A DNA stretch of 64,000 bases from CAVXDY01 sp963721335 (GCA_963721335.1 CAVRIV010000001.1:186001-250000), one strand, 5' to 3'; positions 10,614-21,450 are shown, numbered from the stretch's first letter. Made by a program: numbers and translations. The notes: generated by a model not told the origin, from the sequence alone.

Positions 10614-11615
10614 CGAGCTCGCCGAGGGCGGCGGCGGTCCATGCGCGCCCTCGTCATGCGGCGCCCACGCCCGCCGGTAAGCTGACCGCCGTGCCGACGT
10701 CCCTCGTCACCGGCGGCGCGGGCTTCCTCGGCTCGCACCTGTGCGACCGCCTCCTCGCCGGAGGGCCACCGGGTGATCTGCGTCGACAACCTCGACACCG
10801 GGCACGCTCGAGAACATCGAGCACATCCGCGAGCCCGGCCTTCGGCTTCCACCAGCACGACATGATCGAGCCACCTGGAGATCGACGAGCCGGTCGACTA
10901 CGTCTTCCACCTCGCCTCGCCGGCCAGCCCGATCGACTACCTGCGCCTGCCCCTCCACACGCTGAAGGTGGGCTCCTACGGCACCCACAACGCGCTGGGC
11001 CTGGCCAAGGCGCCACCGGGCGCGCTTCCTGCTGGCCTCCACCACCGAGGTCTACGGCGACCCGAAGGAGCACCCCCAGCAGCGAGAGCTACTGGGGGCA
11101 CGTGAACCCGATCGGCCCGCGCGGCGTCTACGACGAGGCCAAGCGCTACGCCGAGGCGCTCACGATGGCCTACCACCGCCAGCAGGGCGTCGACACGCAC
11201 ATCGTGCGCATCTTCAACACCTACGGGCCCGCGGATGCGCCCCCACGACGGGCGCGCGATCCCCACCTTCCTGCGCCAGGCGCTCGCGGACAAGCCGCTG
11301 ACGGTCTTCGGCGACGGCGACCAGACGCGCTCGTTCTGCTACGTCTCGGACCTGATCGAGGGCTTCCTGCGCCTGATCGACTGCGACCACCACGAGCCGG
11401 TCAACCTCGGGCAACCCGGGCGAGTTCACGATCCTGGAGCTGGCCGAGGTCATCATCGCGCGTGACCGGCAGTCGCGTCGCAGATCGTCTTCGAGGCGCT
11501 GCCCCAGGACGACCCGACGGTGCGCCGGCCCGGACATCACGCTGGCGCGCGAGCTGCTGGGCTGGGAGCCGACCGTCGAGCTGCGAGGAGGGCCTCCGCC
11601 TGACCCTCGCGCGGC

Positions 11616-12592
<977 letters not shown>

Positions 12593-12604
12593 GGCGACGG
12601 CTCG

Positions 12605-13428
12605 CTAGGCGCGGTGCTCCGTCGCTCGTCGTCGTCGTCGCTCGGCCCAGGCCTCCCGGGCCCACAGCGGCGGACTGCCCGAAGCGCGGCGGCGAGGAGG
12701 ATCCCGAGCGCCGTAGAGCACGATCTGCGGGATCATCAGCAGCAGCATGCTGAACGGGTCGCCGCCCGGCAGGATCGCCGCCAGCGCGGCGATCACGCAC
12801 GATCGCGATCCGCCAGTGGCGGACGTAGAAGGCCGCGCTCGAGGTCACGCCGATCCGCGCGAGCGCCAGCATCGCGACGGGCACCTCGAACATCAGCCCG
12901 GACCCGAGCATCAGCGTGGTGACGAAGCCGAAGTACTCGCCGGCGCGCACCTGGGTCTGGAAGGTGTCGCCCCCGAAGTCGAGCAGGAACTCGAGGGCCA
13001 CCGGCAGCACCACGAAGTAGCCGAACGCCACGCCGGCGACGAAGAGCGCCGACGCGCCGGCCACGATCAGCGAGCATCCGCCGCCGCGACTGGTCCTGCA
13101 CGGCCGGGATGACGAACGCGTAGAGCTGGTAGAGCCAGATCGGCAGCGCCACGAGGATCGCCGCCCAGAAGCAGACCTTCAGCATCGTGAAGAACGGCTC
13201 GGTCGGCGACAGGGTGATCAGCCCGCTGTCCTGGTAGCGCTCGGGCAGCGGCCGCTCGAGCAGCTCGAGGAGCTGCTCGTGGAAGCCGTAGGCCACGCGC
13301 GAAGGCCACCACCAGGGCGACCAGCCGGAGACGATCAGCCGGTTGCGCAGCTCGTCGAGGTGCTCGACGACGCTGAGCCGGTCGTCGCGCCCGACGCGCT
13401 GCAGCCTCGTGCCGCTCAGGCGGCCCAT
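12605..13428 (-). CDS. tatC: Twin-arginine translocase subunit TatC
   Basis: The Tat receptor component that binds twin-arginine signal peptides at the inner membrane. Visible hallmarks are VVEHLDELRNRL near the N-terminus, with the conserved Glu and Arg, the PLP dipeptide before the first periplasmic loop, LSPTEPFFTMLKV, YQLYAFVIPA, FGYFVVLPVALEFLL and MFEVPVAMLALARIGV, followed by two more helices. Six transmembrane segments fit the family. Frame breaks lie near 12665, 12800, 13082 and 13305; the C-terminal tail is therefore uncertain. ATG 13428. tatA starts upstream in the same direction, giving a tatA-tatC operon. It converges with the ABC ATPase only 12 bases away. Confidence 0.88.
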
Positions 13429-13452
13429 GACGGACGGGCACCCCCTCGAGGC

Positions 13453-13767
13453 TCAGGTCAGGCGTCGGCGCGCGGCGGGGCGGGTGGCGCGCGGCGGCGG
13501 CGTGTCGCCCGGCACCACGATCGCCCTCGAGCACGTCGTCGTCCTCGGCCGTCGCGGCGGCGGTCGTGGCCGTCGTCGCGGCGGCGGCCGGGCGGGCCGG
13601 CTCGCGAGCGCCGCGCCGGCGCGGGCCTCCGTCGTCCAGGATCGCGCCCGGAACTCACGGATGCCGCGGCCGATGCTGCGGCCCATCTCCGGCAGCCGCT
13701 TCGGCCCGAAGACGAGCAGCGCGATGACGAGGACGATCAGGATCTGGATCGGGGAGATGTCGAACAC
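13453..13767 (-). CDS. tatA: Sec-independent translocase protein TatA
   Basis: The pore-forming Tat subunit. GTG 13767 gives VFDISPIQILIVLVIAL, a single N-terminal transmembrane helix, then LLVFGPKRLPEMGRSIGRG, the amphipathic helix with the invariant FGPKRLPE motif, and a charged, Ala/Pro-rich tail. A ribosome-binding-like AGGGG lies about ten bases upstream of the GTG. The tail is interrupted by at least two one-base gains (near 13640 and 13520), so the exact C-terminus (TAG or TGA near 13453) is tentative. tatC follows 24 bases downstream on the same strand. Together with tatC and no tatB, this is the minimal TatAC system common in Gram-positives. Confidence 0.87.
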   Translation of the reverse strand: MFDISPIQILIVLVIALLVFGPKRLPEMGRSIGRGIREFRARSWTTEARAGAALASRPARPPPRRRPRPPPRRPRTTTCSRAIVVPGDTPPPRATRPAARRRLT

Positions 13768-13880
13768 GGCAGACGGCCCCTGCAGGTCGACGCCCCTCGG
13801 CCCCATAGGTTGGCACACCCTCGGGCCGATCGGGCGCAGCGGCGAGCCGGCGGCGGGTCTGGCTAGCGTGGGCCGCCGTG

Positions 13881-14183
13881 ATGGCCGATCCGATCGCCGA
13901 CGCGGTCGTGCGCCAGATGCGCGACGCGATCATCGACACCGACCTGAAGCTGCTCGACGGCGTCAACACGCGGCTCGAGCTGGTCGCGCGCCTGCGCGCC
14001 TACAAGACCGCACAGGGCATGGACTTCGTCGACCCGGCGCGCGAGGAGTGGATGCACCGCTACCTGCAGGGCGCCAACCGCGGGCCGCTCAGCGACGAGG
14101 GGCTGCACGAGATCTACGGCCACCTGCTCGAGCTCACCAAGCGCGAGACCGCCGCGAGCGGGCTGAGCGTCAGCCCTCGGTGA
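13881..14183 (+). CDS. Chorismate mutase type II (AroQ) domain protein
   Basis: A small all-helical protein of 100 residues. The N-terminal helix MRDAIIDTDLKLLDGVNTRLEL, which I read as a divergent version of the usual RxxIDxxDxxLxxLLxxR motif, and LRAYKTAQGMDFVDPAREEWM match the AroQ fold, with an Arg-Lys pattern for the substrate carboxylates and a final HEIYGHLLELTK helix that resembles the EIFRxII segment. The predicted reaction is chorismate to prephenate. GTG 13878 directly precedes ATG 13881, and either may start. It is divergent from tatA with ~100 bases between, and its 3' end overlaps the end of the nuclease gene on the other strand by 14 bases. Alternative: a non-enzymatic chorismate-mutase-like helical protein. 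Confidence 0.7.
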   Translation: MADPIADAVVRQMRDAIIDTDLKLLDGVNTRLELVARLRAYKTAQGMDFVDPAREEWMHRYLQGANRGPLSDEGLHEIYGHLLELTKRETAASGLSVSPR

Positions 14184-14658
14184 GGAAGTCGTCGGGGCTC
14201 ACCTGGTCGAGGAACTCCTTGAACTTCTCGACCACCTCGTCGGTGTCCTCGACCTCGTGCTCGAACTCGATGCCGCTCTCCTCGATGACCTTGTCGGCGG
14301 CGAAGATCGGGGCGTTGCTGCGCACGGCGAGCGCCAGCGCGTCGCTCGGGCGCGAGTCGATCTCGATCTCGCTCGCGGCCGCGCGGAGGGTGATCAGCGC
14401 GTAGAAGGTGTTCTCGCGCAGCTCGGTGACGGTGATCTTGCTGATCTCCGCGTTCAGCTCCGAGACCACGTCGTTCAGCAGGTCGTGGGTCATCGGCCGG
14501 GGCGTCTCGGCGCCCTGGAGCTTCATCAGGATGGCGGCCGCCTCGGCGTGCCCGATCCAGATCGGCAGGAACTTGTTCCCGGCCACGGTCTTCAGCAGGA
14601 CGATCGGCTGCTTGCCGACCATGTCGAAGCTCACTCCGTAGATGACCATCTCCTGCAC
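14170..14658 (-). CDS. Bifunctional nuclease family protein (BFN, DUF151)
   Basis: The family is found in bacteria and plants and has reported DNase/RNase activity. The protein (162 residues) begins MVIYGVSFDMV and continues PIVLLKTVAGNKFLPIWIG, then EAAAILMKLQG, PRPMTHDLLNDVV, LRENTFYALITL and the invariant IDSRPSDALALAVRS, all typical BFN blocks. A C-terminal acidic tail follows (DTDEVVEKFKEFL). The frame is intact. MVI at 14649 could also be the start; the upstream ATG (14658) adds three residues. It converges with the chorismate mutase gene. The physiological role in this organism is not evident from context. Confidence 0.88.
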   Translation of the reverse strand: MQEMVIYGVSFDMVGKQPIVLLKTVAGNKFLPIWIGHAEAAAILMKLQGAETPRPMTHDLLNDVVSELNAEISKITVTELRENTFYALITLRAAASEIEIDSRPSDALALAVRSNAPIFAADKVIEESGIEFEHEVEDTDEVVEKFKEFLDQVSPDDFLTEG

Positions 14659-14767
14659 GGATCCATTCGGATGAGGCGCGGGCCATTATCGCCGGGTCCT
14701 TCCGGGCCCGGGCGGCGGCCTTTGCCCGGGCTCCGGCGGATTGCTAACCTCCGGCCGATCGCGGGCG

Positions 14768-14842
14768 GGGCGATTAGCTCAGGTCGGTTAGAGCGCATCT
14801 CTGATAAGGATGAGGTCCCTGGTTCGAGTCCAGGATCGCCCA
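14768..14842 (+). tRNA. tRNA-Ile (anticodon GAT)
   Basis: A complete cloverleaf. The acceptor stem GGGCGAT pairs with ATCGCCC before the discriminator A at 14842. The D arm contains TAGCTCAGGTCGGTTAGAGC, the anticodon loop is CTGATAA with anticodon GAT, the variable loop is short, and the T arm carries GGTTCGAGTCC. The 3' CCA is not encoded (the next bases are CTT), so it must be added after transcription. No tRNA-Ala or rRNA gene is next to it. A response regulator gene begins about 100 bases downstream. No signs of integration (direct repeat of the 3' end) were seen within a few hundred bases. Confidence 0.96.
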
Positions 14843-14924
14843 CTTCCCATGCGGCCGAACTCCACCGAGAGGCCGCGGAGGATCCGCCGCCAGTGACGAC
14901 CGAAGCCGGGACCCGAGGCATCGC

Positions 14925-14930
14925 AGGAGG
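14925..14930 (+). promoter_or_regulatory. Shine-Dalgarno AGGAGG before a response regulator lacking ATG/GTG
   Basis: A perfect AGGAGG is followed after eight bases by an in-frame ATC (14939) that opens directly into the receiver domain (ISCLVVDDHA). No ATG, GTG or TTG lies at the expected spacing. Either a rare AUC start is used, or one base of an ATG was misread. Confidence 0.6.
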
Positions 14931-14938
14931 CGAGGCGC

Positions 14939-15561
14939 ATCAGCTGTCTCGTCGTCGACGATCACGCGATCGTCCGGGAGGGCCTGCGCCGCGTCCTGTC
15001 CCAGCTCGAGGACATGGTCGTGGTGGGCGAGGCCTCGTCCGGCGAGGCGGCCGTCGAGCTGGTCGCGCGCCGGCGCGCCGGAGGTCGTGCTGATGGACGC
15101 GCGCATGCCGGGCATCGGCGGCGTCGCCGCGACCCAGCGCATCGTCGCGGGCCATCCGGACGTCCGCGTCGTGATGTTCACCGCCCACGCGGAGCAGGAC
15201 CTGCTGTGGGAGGCCCTCGACGCCGGCGCCCAGGGCTTCGTGCTGAAGGACTCCGAGAGCGCCGCCCTGGTCGGGCGCCATCCGCCAGGTCGTCGCCGGC
15301 GACCCCTACGTGGACCCGCGCCTGGCCCCGGATTTCCTGCGCCAGCTCGCGCGGCCGCGGGCCGGCGGGGTGCTGAGCGCCCGCGAGCGCGAGATCCTCC
15401 AGATGCTCGCCGACGGCTTCTCCAACCGCGAGGTGTCCGAGCGCCTGGTGGTGAGCGTCGAGACCGTCAAGACGCACGTGAAGCACATCCTCGCGAAGCT
15501 CGAGGCCGAGCACCGCACCCAGGCCGTGGCGATCGGCATTCGCCAGGCGCTGATCCGCTAG
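14939..15561 (+). CDS. NarL/LuxR-family response regulator
   Basis: About 205 residues. The receiver domain has LVVDDHAIVREGLRRVL (acidic pair), the phosphoacceptor Asp in EVVLMDARMPGI, the Thr in VVMFTAHAE and the Lys in FVLKDSE. A linker leads to a LuxR-type helix-turn-helix, LSAREREILQMLADGFSN, then RLVVSVETVKTHVKHILAKL. The frame is broken twice (near 15075 and 15278). The start is discussed at the AGGAGG site just upstream. It is followed after 166 bases by a NarX-type histidine kinase, a natural cognate partner. Targets are unknown. Confidence 0.88.
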
Positions 15562-15727
15562 TGCTCCGCCTCGAAAGTTCGTTGTGATTCCGGCCGCGAA
15601 AATCCGGCGGGCCAAGGAAGCAGGGAGCTCGCATAGCGGTACCTATTCGGGCGACCGATGACGCCGGATCCGCGATGATTTGCAGCCCGTCGGATCGCAA
15701 CATGACTTTCGGGGCGGAGCACTAACG

Positions 15728-17365
15728 ATGCCCCCACCCTCCGACGCTCGCGACGTCGTCCTCGACGTCGTGGCGATCGTGGGTGCCGCGGCGGAGCGGG
15801 GCGGCTCGGCCGAGTCCACGTTGGAGACCGTGCTCGACCGCGTCGCCGAGGGCTTCGGCGCCCGCCTGGCGGCGATCTACGTCGCCGGGGCTGACGGGGC
15901 CCTCGCCCTCCGGGCCGTGCGACCCGCCACGGCCCCCCCCGCCGAGGCGCTGAGCCCGGACCGCCAGCCGGCGCTCGTGGCCGCCCTGGAGGCCGGCCGC
16001 GACGCCGTGGGCGGCGGCGTCCCGGGCGCGCCCCGCGAGCTTGCCATCAGCGGCCTGGACGGAGGCGTCGTGGTGCCCGCGCGCGCCGGAAGCGTGACGG
16101 TCGGCGCCCTGGCGCTCGTACTCCCCGACGGCCGGGCGATGAGCGACGAGGAGCGGGTCAGCGCCCGCGCGATCGCTCAGATCCTCGCAATGGAGTTGCG
16201 GAACACTCAGCTTTTCGCCGGTATGCGGGATCGGGCTCGCGAGCTCGACCGGCAGGTGCGGCAGCTCGCCGCCCTCACCGAGGTGGCGCGGGGGGTGGCC
16301 CGCGTCGCTGGACGAGGCGCGACGCCCACCGCACCATCGTGTCCCAGGCCCGCCGGCTGGTCCGGGCCGATGCGGCCGTGCTCGTCCTGCGCGACGCGGC
16401 GGACGACGTGGCGATGGCGGCGCATGACGGCGCGGGCGGCGAGGTGCTCGCGGCGGCGGAGCGGCTGGCCGTCGAGGCGGCCGAGGGCGGCCCGCTGCGG
16501 CGGGTGCGCGAGGTGGCGGTCCCCGTGCCGTCGGCCGACGGGCGCGACCAGGCCGTCGGCGCCATCGCGCTCGCCCGCACTCTCCGGCGATCCCTTCGAC
16601 GGGGACGACGCTCGAGCGTCTCGGAGGGCTGGCCGACCAGGCCGCCGTCGCGCTCGCCAACTCCCGCCTGCTGGCCGACCTGCGGCGCGAGCAGGACGAG
16701 CGGCGGGCCCTGGCCGCGGCCCTCGTGCTCGCGCAGGAGGAGGAGCGGCGGAGGGTGGCCGAGGACCTGCACGACGGGCCGGTCCAGGAGCTGACCGGGC
16801 TCGGCCTGATGCTCGACGCGCTCGCGCGGGAGCTGGGCGGCGACACGCCCGCGGCGGCGGTCGACGTGAGCCGAGCGGCCGCGTCGGCGCGCGAGTCGGT
16901 GAGGGCGCTGCGGCGCGCCATCTTCGACCTGCACCCGATGGCGCTGGAGGAGCTGGGCTTCTCGGCGGCCACGCGCGCGCTGGTCCAGCGCCTCGAGTGG
17001 CGCGGGGTCGAGGTCGTCCCTGGACCTGGCCGCCGCGGACGTCCTCTCCGAGACGCAGCGCACGGTCGCGTTCCGCATCGTCCAGGAGGCCGTGGCCAAC
17101 ATCGTCCGTCACGCGGACCCCGCCACCGTGACGATCGACGCGCGCTCTGGACGCCGAGCACCTCGTGCTCGAGGTCAACGACGACGGGCGGGGCTTCGAC
17201 CCGGACCACGACGTCCGCCGCATCGACGACGGCCACCTCGGCCTCGCGGCGGTGCAGGAGCGCGCCGCCCTGATCGGCGGGCAGGTGCACCTCGACTCCG
17301 TGGAGGGCCGCGGGACGACCCTGCGCCTGGCGCTCCCGGCCGCGGCGCCGCCTCCGGCCGGCTGA
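15728..17365 (+). CDS. GAF-domain sensor histidine kinase, NarX/DesK (HisKA_3) type
   Basis: A soluble kinase of ~545 residues without transmembrane segments. Two GAF-like sensor domains are visible (about residues 10-165 and 195-335), joined by a helix (LRNTQLFAGMRDRARELDRQ). The dimerisation/phosphoacceptor segment is EEERRRVAEDLHDGPVQEL with the phosphorylated His, followed by FDLHPMALEELGFS and the ATPase motifs FRIVQEAVANIVRHA (N box), VNDDGRGF (G1), HLGLAAVQERA (G2) and GRGTTLRL. Frame breaks lie near 16305, 16585, 16615, 17020 and 17150. ATG 15728 has no strong Shine-Dalgarno. The upstream response regulator is the likely partner. The GAF domains suggest sensing a small cytoplasmic molecule or redox state. 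Confidence 0.87.
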
Positions 17366-17367
17366 GG

Positions 17368-18251
17368 CTACTCGAGCCGCTCCAGCGCGGCCTCGAGGGC
17401 GTCCTCGTCGGCGAAGCGCAGCTCGACCACGACCTCGCCGCCGCGCGGTCGACCGCACGCGCACGGGCGTGTCGAAGGCGACCCCGAAGCCCTCCAGCGC
17501 CGCGTCCTCCAGCGCGGTCGGCTCCGGGCGGCGCGCGGCGGCGCGGGCGCTCGGCCGCCTCGCTGCGGGCGAGGTCCTCGGTCGCGCGCACGGTCAGGCC
17601 CTCGGCCGCCGCGCGCTGCGGCGACCCGCAGCCGGCGGGCGGGCCCGTCGGCCATCAGGATCGGCGCGGCCGTGCCCCTCGCTGAGGATCGCCGTCGCGA
17701 GATCATCTCCTGAACCGGCTCGGGCAGCTCCAGCAGACGCACCAGGTTCGAGATCGGCGGGCCGGCTGCGGCCCAGGCGGCCGGCCAGCTCGCGCGTGGC
17801 TCTGGCCGAAGTCCTCGATGAGGCACGCGCACGCGTGCGCCGTCTCGATCGGGGTCAGGTCCTCGCGCACCAGGTTCTCGACCAGCGCGAGCTCGAGCCG
17901 CTCGCGCGCCGTCCACGCGCGCGCACCACGACCGGCACGCGCGCGAGCCCGGCGAGGCGCGCGGCGCGCCAGCGGCGCTCGCCGGCGATCAGCTCGTGGA
18001 CGCCCGCCGGGCGCCGGGCGGCGCGCACCACGACCGGCTGCAGGACGCCGCTCGCCCGGATCGAGGCCGCGAGCGCCTCGAGCGTGTCGGCGCTCGATCG
18101 CGCGCCCGCGGCTGGTCGGGGTTGGGCTCGATCGCGTCGAGGGGGAGCTCGGCGAGCCGGCCGCGGCGCCCGCGGCTCGCGCTCGCCGTCGCCGAGCAGC
18201 GCCGCCAGGCCGCGGCCGAGGCCGCGGCGGTCGCGGGCCGGTCTCAGCCAC
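17368..18251 (-). CDS. parB: Chromosome partitioning protein ParB
   Basis: The centromere-binding CTP switch of the ParABS system. Clear pieces are LIAGERRWRAARLAGL (the CTP-binding GERRxRA motif), LELALVENLVREDLTPIE and the helix-turn-helix GRSRPAISNLVRLLELP, ending in a short dimerisation tail (VVELRFADEDALEAALERLE). More than ten one-base gains are scattered through the gene, so no single long frame exists; the order of motifs in three frames identifies it. GTG 18251 overlaps the parA stop by eight bases. A good parS site lies 1.5 kb upstream inside rsmG, as expected for an origin-proximal parABS locus. Confidence 0.9.
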
Positions 18252-18998
18252 GCGCGGCCACCTCCTTCGCGGCCTCGAAGTAGGCGTCGGCGCCGGCGCA
18301 GTGGGGGTCGTAGCGGATCACGGGCTCACCGTACGACGGCGCCTCGGCCAGGCGCACGTTGCGCGGCACCACCGTGCGGAACGCGAGCTCCGGGAAGTGC
18401 TTGCGCACCTCGCCGATGACGTCGCCGCTCACCCGGGTGCGCACGTCGTGCATGGTCATGAGCATCCCGGTCACGCGCAGGCCGGGGTTCAGCGTGCTGC
18501 TGCACCGCGGCGACGGTCTCCATCAGCCGCGAGAGGCCCTCCAGCGCGTAGTACTCGCACTGCACCGGCACGATCAGCCGGTCGGCGGCGGCCAGCGCGT
18601 TGATCGTGAGCAGGTCCAGCGACGGCGGGCAGTCGAGGAAGACGTAGCGGTAGCGCTCGCGCGCGGGGGCGAGCGCGGTGGCGAGCAGGCGCTCGCGGCC
18701 CGCGCGGCCGGGCAGCTCGACCGCGGCGCCGGCCAGGTCCGGCGACGAGGGGACCAGGTCGAGGTTCGGGACCGCCGTCGGCACCACGGCCTCCTCCACG
18801 GGCAGGCCGTCGAGCAGCACGTCCGCCGTCGTGGGCCGGTCGCGGCCGCTGACGCCGAGGCCGCCCGGTCGCGTTGGCCTGCGGGTCCACGTCCACCAGC
18901 AGCACGCGCGCGCCGGCCTCGGCGAGGCAGGCGGCCAGGTTGACCGCGGTGGTCGTCTTGCCCACGCCGCCCTTCTGGTTGGCGACGGCGTAGATCAC
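18244..18998 (-). CDS. parA: Chromosome partitioning ATPase ParA
   Basis: A deviant Walker-type ATPase of ~250 residues. IYAVANQKGGVGKTTTAVNL carries the deviant Walker A with the signature Lys, LLVDVDPQANAT the A' motif, and VFLDCPPSLDLLTINAL Walker B; VPVQCEYYALEGLSRLMETV and VPRNVRLAEAPSYGEPVIRY are diagnostic of chromosomal Soj/ParA. GTG 18998 overlaps the rsmG stop (GTGA). Frame breaks lie near 18870 and 18495. It drives origin segregation with ParB bound at parS. It is part of the conserved rpmH-to-parB minus-strand run. Confidence 0.92.
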
Positions 18999-19723
18999 GC
19001 GCGCCGCCCAGCGGGCGCGGCGGCGCGGCCGGGCCGGCGGGGAAAGCGGCGCGGGGTGGCCGCCGTCTTGCGGAAGAGCTGCAGCCGGCGGCGGGCGCCC
19101 GGGAACGGGCTCGCTGCGGACCGGCGCGCGCGGCTCGAGGCCGAGCTCACCGGCGGCGCGGGCGGCGGCGGCGTCGACCTCGGGGTCCGCGATCGGTCGC
19201 CCCGCCAGACGACGCACCGCCCCGCCGACCGCGACCAGCGGGGCCGCGAGCTCCAGCGTCACCGGGAGCGGCCCGAGCGCCCGCGCGGTGGCCAGCGGGG
19301 TAGCGCTCCCGCTCGGCGCGACGCCAGGTGCTCGGAGCGGTCGGCCACGACGCGCACATTAGGGAAGTCCCGGCGGACGCCCGGCGCAGCCAGTCGGCCT
19401 TGCGCCGCTCGCTCTCGACGAGCGTCACCGCCATCTGCCGGGCGGGCCGCGCGAGCGCCAGCCCCGGGAAGCCGGCCCCGCTCCCGACGTCCACGCCGGC
19501 GCTCGCGCCGGCCACCTCGGGCAGCGCGAGGCCGGCGAGGCTGTCGGCCAGATGCCGGTCGATGCCCTCCTCCAGGCCCTCGATGCGCGGTGAGGTTCTG
19601 CGGCTCGAGCGCGATCCGGTCCAGCAGGGCGACCAGGGCGCCCGCCGCCTCCGGGGAGAGCGCGACGCCCATCGCGCGCGCGGCGCGCTCCACGAGGCGC
19701 CGGGCGCGGCGCCGATGTTTCAC
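18995..19723 (-). CDS. rsmG: 16S rRNA (guanine-527-N7)-methyltransferase RsmG
   Basis: A SAM-dependent methyltransferase acting on the 530 loop of 16S rRNA. Visible motifs are VALLDRIALEPQNLTA, the SAM-binding loop VDVGSGAGFPGLALA, TLVESERRKADWLRR and the C-terminal LFRKTAATPRRFPRRPG, which is the standard RsmG ending. The GTG start (19723) lies inside the parS site, whose reading gives F-H-V-K-H, so the 5' end of the gene doubles as centromere. Frame breaks lie near 19080, 19300, 19350 and 19590. The stop overlaps the GTG of parA. Loss of RsmG in other bacteria gives low-level streptomycin resistance (established for the family). Confidence 0.88.
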
Positions 19724-19731
19724 GTGAAACC
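19716..19731 (+). promoter_or_regulatory. parS centromere site
   Basis: TGTTTCACGTGAAACC matches the bacterial parS consensus TGTTNCACGTGAAACA at all but the last base and is a near-perfect palindrome. It covers the start codon of rsmG and lies about 2.6 kb from the proposed origin, the usual position. ParB would load here. No second copy was noticed in the window. Confidence 0.9.
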
Positions 19732-19767
19732 GGAGGAGCGGGGCTCGGCACGCCCACCTCGCGGTCC

Positions 19768-20262
19768 CTACTCGGCCGGCTCGACGATGATCCGGCGGCG
19801 GGGCTCGTCGCCCTCGCTGCGGGTGACGACCTCCGTCGCGGTCCTTGAGCGCCATGTGCACGATGCGCCGGTCGTGCGGCGTCATCGGGTCGAGCTCGAT
19901 CTCCTCACCGAACTCGACCGCCTCCTGGCGGCGCGGCTCGGCCAGGTCCTCGAGGGCGGCGGCGCGGCGCGCCCGGTAGCCGTCGGCGTCGAGGGTGACG
20001 CGGCGGCGGGACGCCGCCCTCGGCGCGGCTCGCGATCTGCGCAGAGCAGGTACTGCAGGGCGTCGATGGTCTCTCCGCCCTTGCCGACGAGCGCCGCGGT
20101 GCCCTCCCCGTCGACGCGCGCCAGGAGGTCGCTCTCGTCGTCCCCCTGCTCGACCACCACCGTCGCCTCGATCCCCATCCCCCGCACCACCGCGTCCAGC
20201 GCTCGCGCCAGGGCGTCCGCGCCGGCACCGCCGGCCGGGATGGCGCCATCGGGTTCGGTCAT
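19768..20262 (-). CDS. khpB: RNA-binding protein KhpB (Jag/SpoIIIJ-associated), KH-R3H type
   Basis: A small RNA-binding protein that pairs with KhpA in other Gram-positives and affects cell division and elongation. The KH part contains VRGMGIEATVVV and LVGKGGETIDALQYLL (the GKGG loop), and the R3H part has MTPHDRRIVHMALKDR with the Arg-x3-His pattern, ending in RRRIIVEPAE. Frame breaks lie near 20030, 20010 and 19840. ATG 20262 overlaps the yidC stop (ATGA), the conserved yidC-jag coupling. There is no Jag-N domain, which is usual in Actinobacteria. Confidence 0.88.
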
Positions 20263-21450
20263 CGCTTCTTCTTCTTCTTCTTGGAGCGCGTGGCGCTCGC
20301 GGGGCGGGCGGGACGCGACGGTCCCTTCGGCGGCGGGCGGCGGCGCGTGGTGCCCGATCCGGACCGCTCGGCGGGCGCGGGCGCCTCGGGGGCGGTCTGC
20401 GGCTCAGGCGCCTCGTCCGGCGCGGGGACCTCATCCGGCTCCGGCGCCTCGTCGGGCTCGGGGGCGTCTCGCGCCTCGGGCGCCTGGATCCCCTCGGGCG
20501 CCGGGCGCTCGCCGGCCCGGTCCTGCTCGGCGGCCTCGGGCTCCGTCTCGCCGGGCGCGTCCCCGCCGCCGTTGCTGCTCGCCTCGCCCGCCGGCTCCTC
20601 CGCCCGCCAGCGCCGGCGCTTGCGCGGGGTCGGCCGGGCCGCGGCCACGGCCTCCTTCTCGGCCTCCGTCGTCTCCTCCACCGCGCCCTCGGCGAGGGCG
20701 GCCACCCCCGCGGGCTCGGCCTTCGGCGGCGTGCGCGAGCCCTTCTTGGCAGGTGGCGGAGCCTCCGCGGGGTCGGCGAGGTGCAGCCCGATGCGGTGCC
20801 GCATCACGAGCTGCTGGCCGGCGGTCCAGAGGTTCGTGGTCATCCAGTAGAGGACGAGGCCCGCCGGCACCGGGAACTGGAAGACGAAGAACACCACGAA
20901 CAGCGGCAGGAACCGCATGATCCGCCGCTGGGAGTCGGGCATGTTCGGGGTGGCGGAGAGCTCGGTCGACAGCAGTTGCGACAGGGCGTAGATCGCCACG
21001 ATCACGAACGCCCCCCAGCCGATGTCGGTCAGCTGCTCGCGGACATCCGGGATGACCCACATGAACGACACGTCGCCGCCGCTCACGGTCGCGTCCTTCG
21101 CGAACTCCTGCAGCACGTAGTAGAGCGCGATGAAGATCGGCAGCTGGGCGACGAGCGGCAGGCACGAGGAGAAGGGGTTGATCTCCTTCTCCTTGTAGAA
21201 CGCCATCAGCTCCTCGTTGAGCTTGGCGCGGTTCCCCTTGTACTTCGCCTGCAGCTCCTTGAGCTGCGGCGCCACGGCCTGCATCCGCCGCATGGAGCGC
21301 GTACTGCTTCACCACCAGCGGCAGCAGGCACAACCGCACGATCACGGTCAGGACGACGATCGACCAGCCGTACGTGAGGTTGACGTTCTCGTGGAGGAAA
21401 TCGAGAAGCGCGCGAAGGGGATCCTCGAGGAGATCGAGGGGGTTGCTCAC
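20259..21450 (-). CDS. yidC: Membrane protein insertase YidC with acidic/proline-rich and poly-Lys tail
   Basis: The insertase for small membrane proteins, of the Oxa1 type without the large periplasmic domain. The N-terminal helix is YGWSIVVLTVIVRLCLLPL, followed by the conserved AVAPQLKELQAKYKGNRAKL cytoplasmic hairpin, FSSCLPLVAQLPIFIALYYV, WGAFVIVAIYALSQ and FLPLFVVFFVFQFPVPAGLV, then LYWMTTNLWTAGQQ. The tail of about 170 residues is unusual: basic blocks, then Glu/Pro/Asp-rich short repeats (APEPDE and variants) and a final KKKKKKR. The basic end probably binds ribosomes, as in other YidC C-tails. GTG 21450 overlaps the yidD stop. One frame break near 21300. Confidence 0.94.
20265..20282 (+). 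repeat. CTT microsatellite encoding the YidC poly-lysine tail
   Basis: Six consecutive CTT triplets on the plus strand encode the six-lysine run at the C-terminus of YidC. A triplet repeat of this length in a GC-rich genome is a candidate for slippage that changes tail charge without breaking the frame. Confidence 0.8.

Noticed and set aside
14768..15561. Integration site of a genomic island at tRNA-Ile
   Set aside because: No duplicated tRNA 3' end, no integrase and no composition change was seen downstream; the next genes are an ordinary two-component pair.
15728..17365. Phytochrome-like photoreceptor (two GAF domains in a kinase)
   Set aside because: No conserved chromophore-binding Cys-His motif was found in either GAF domain.
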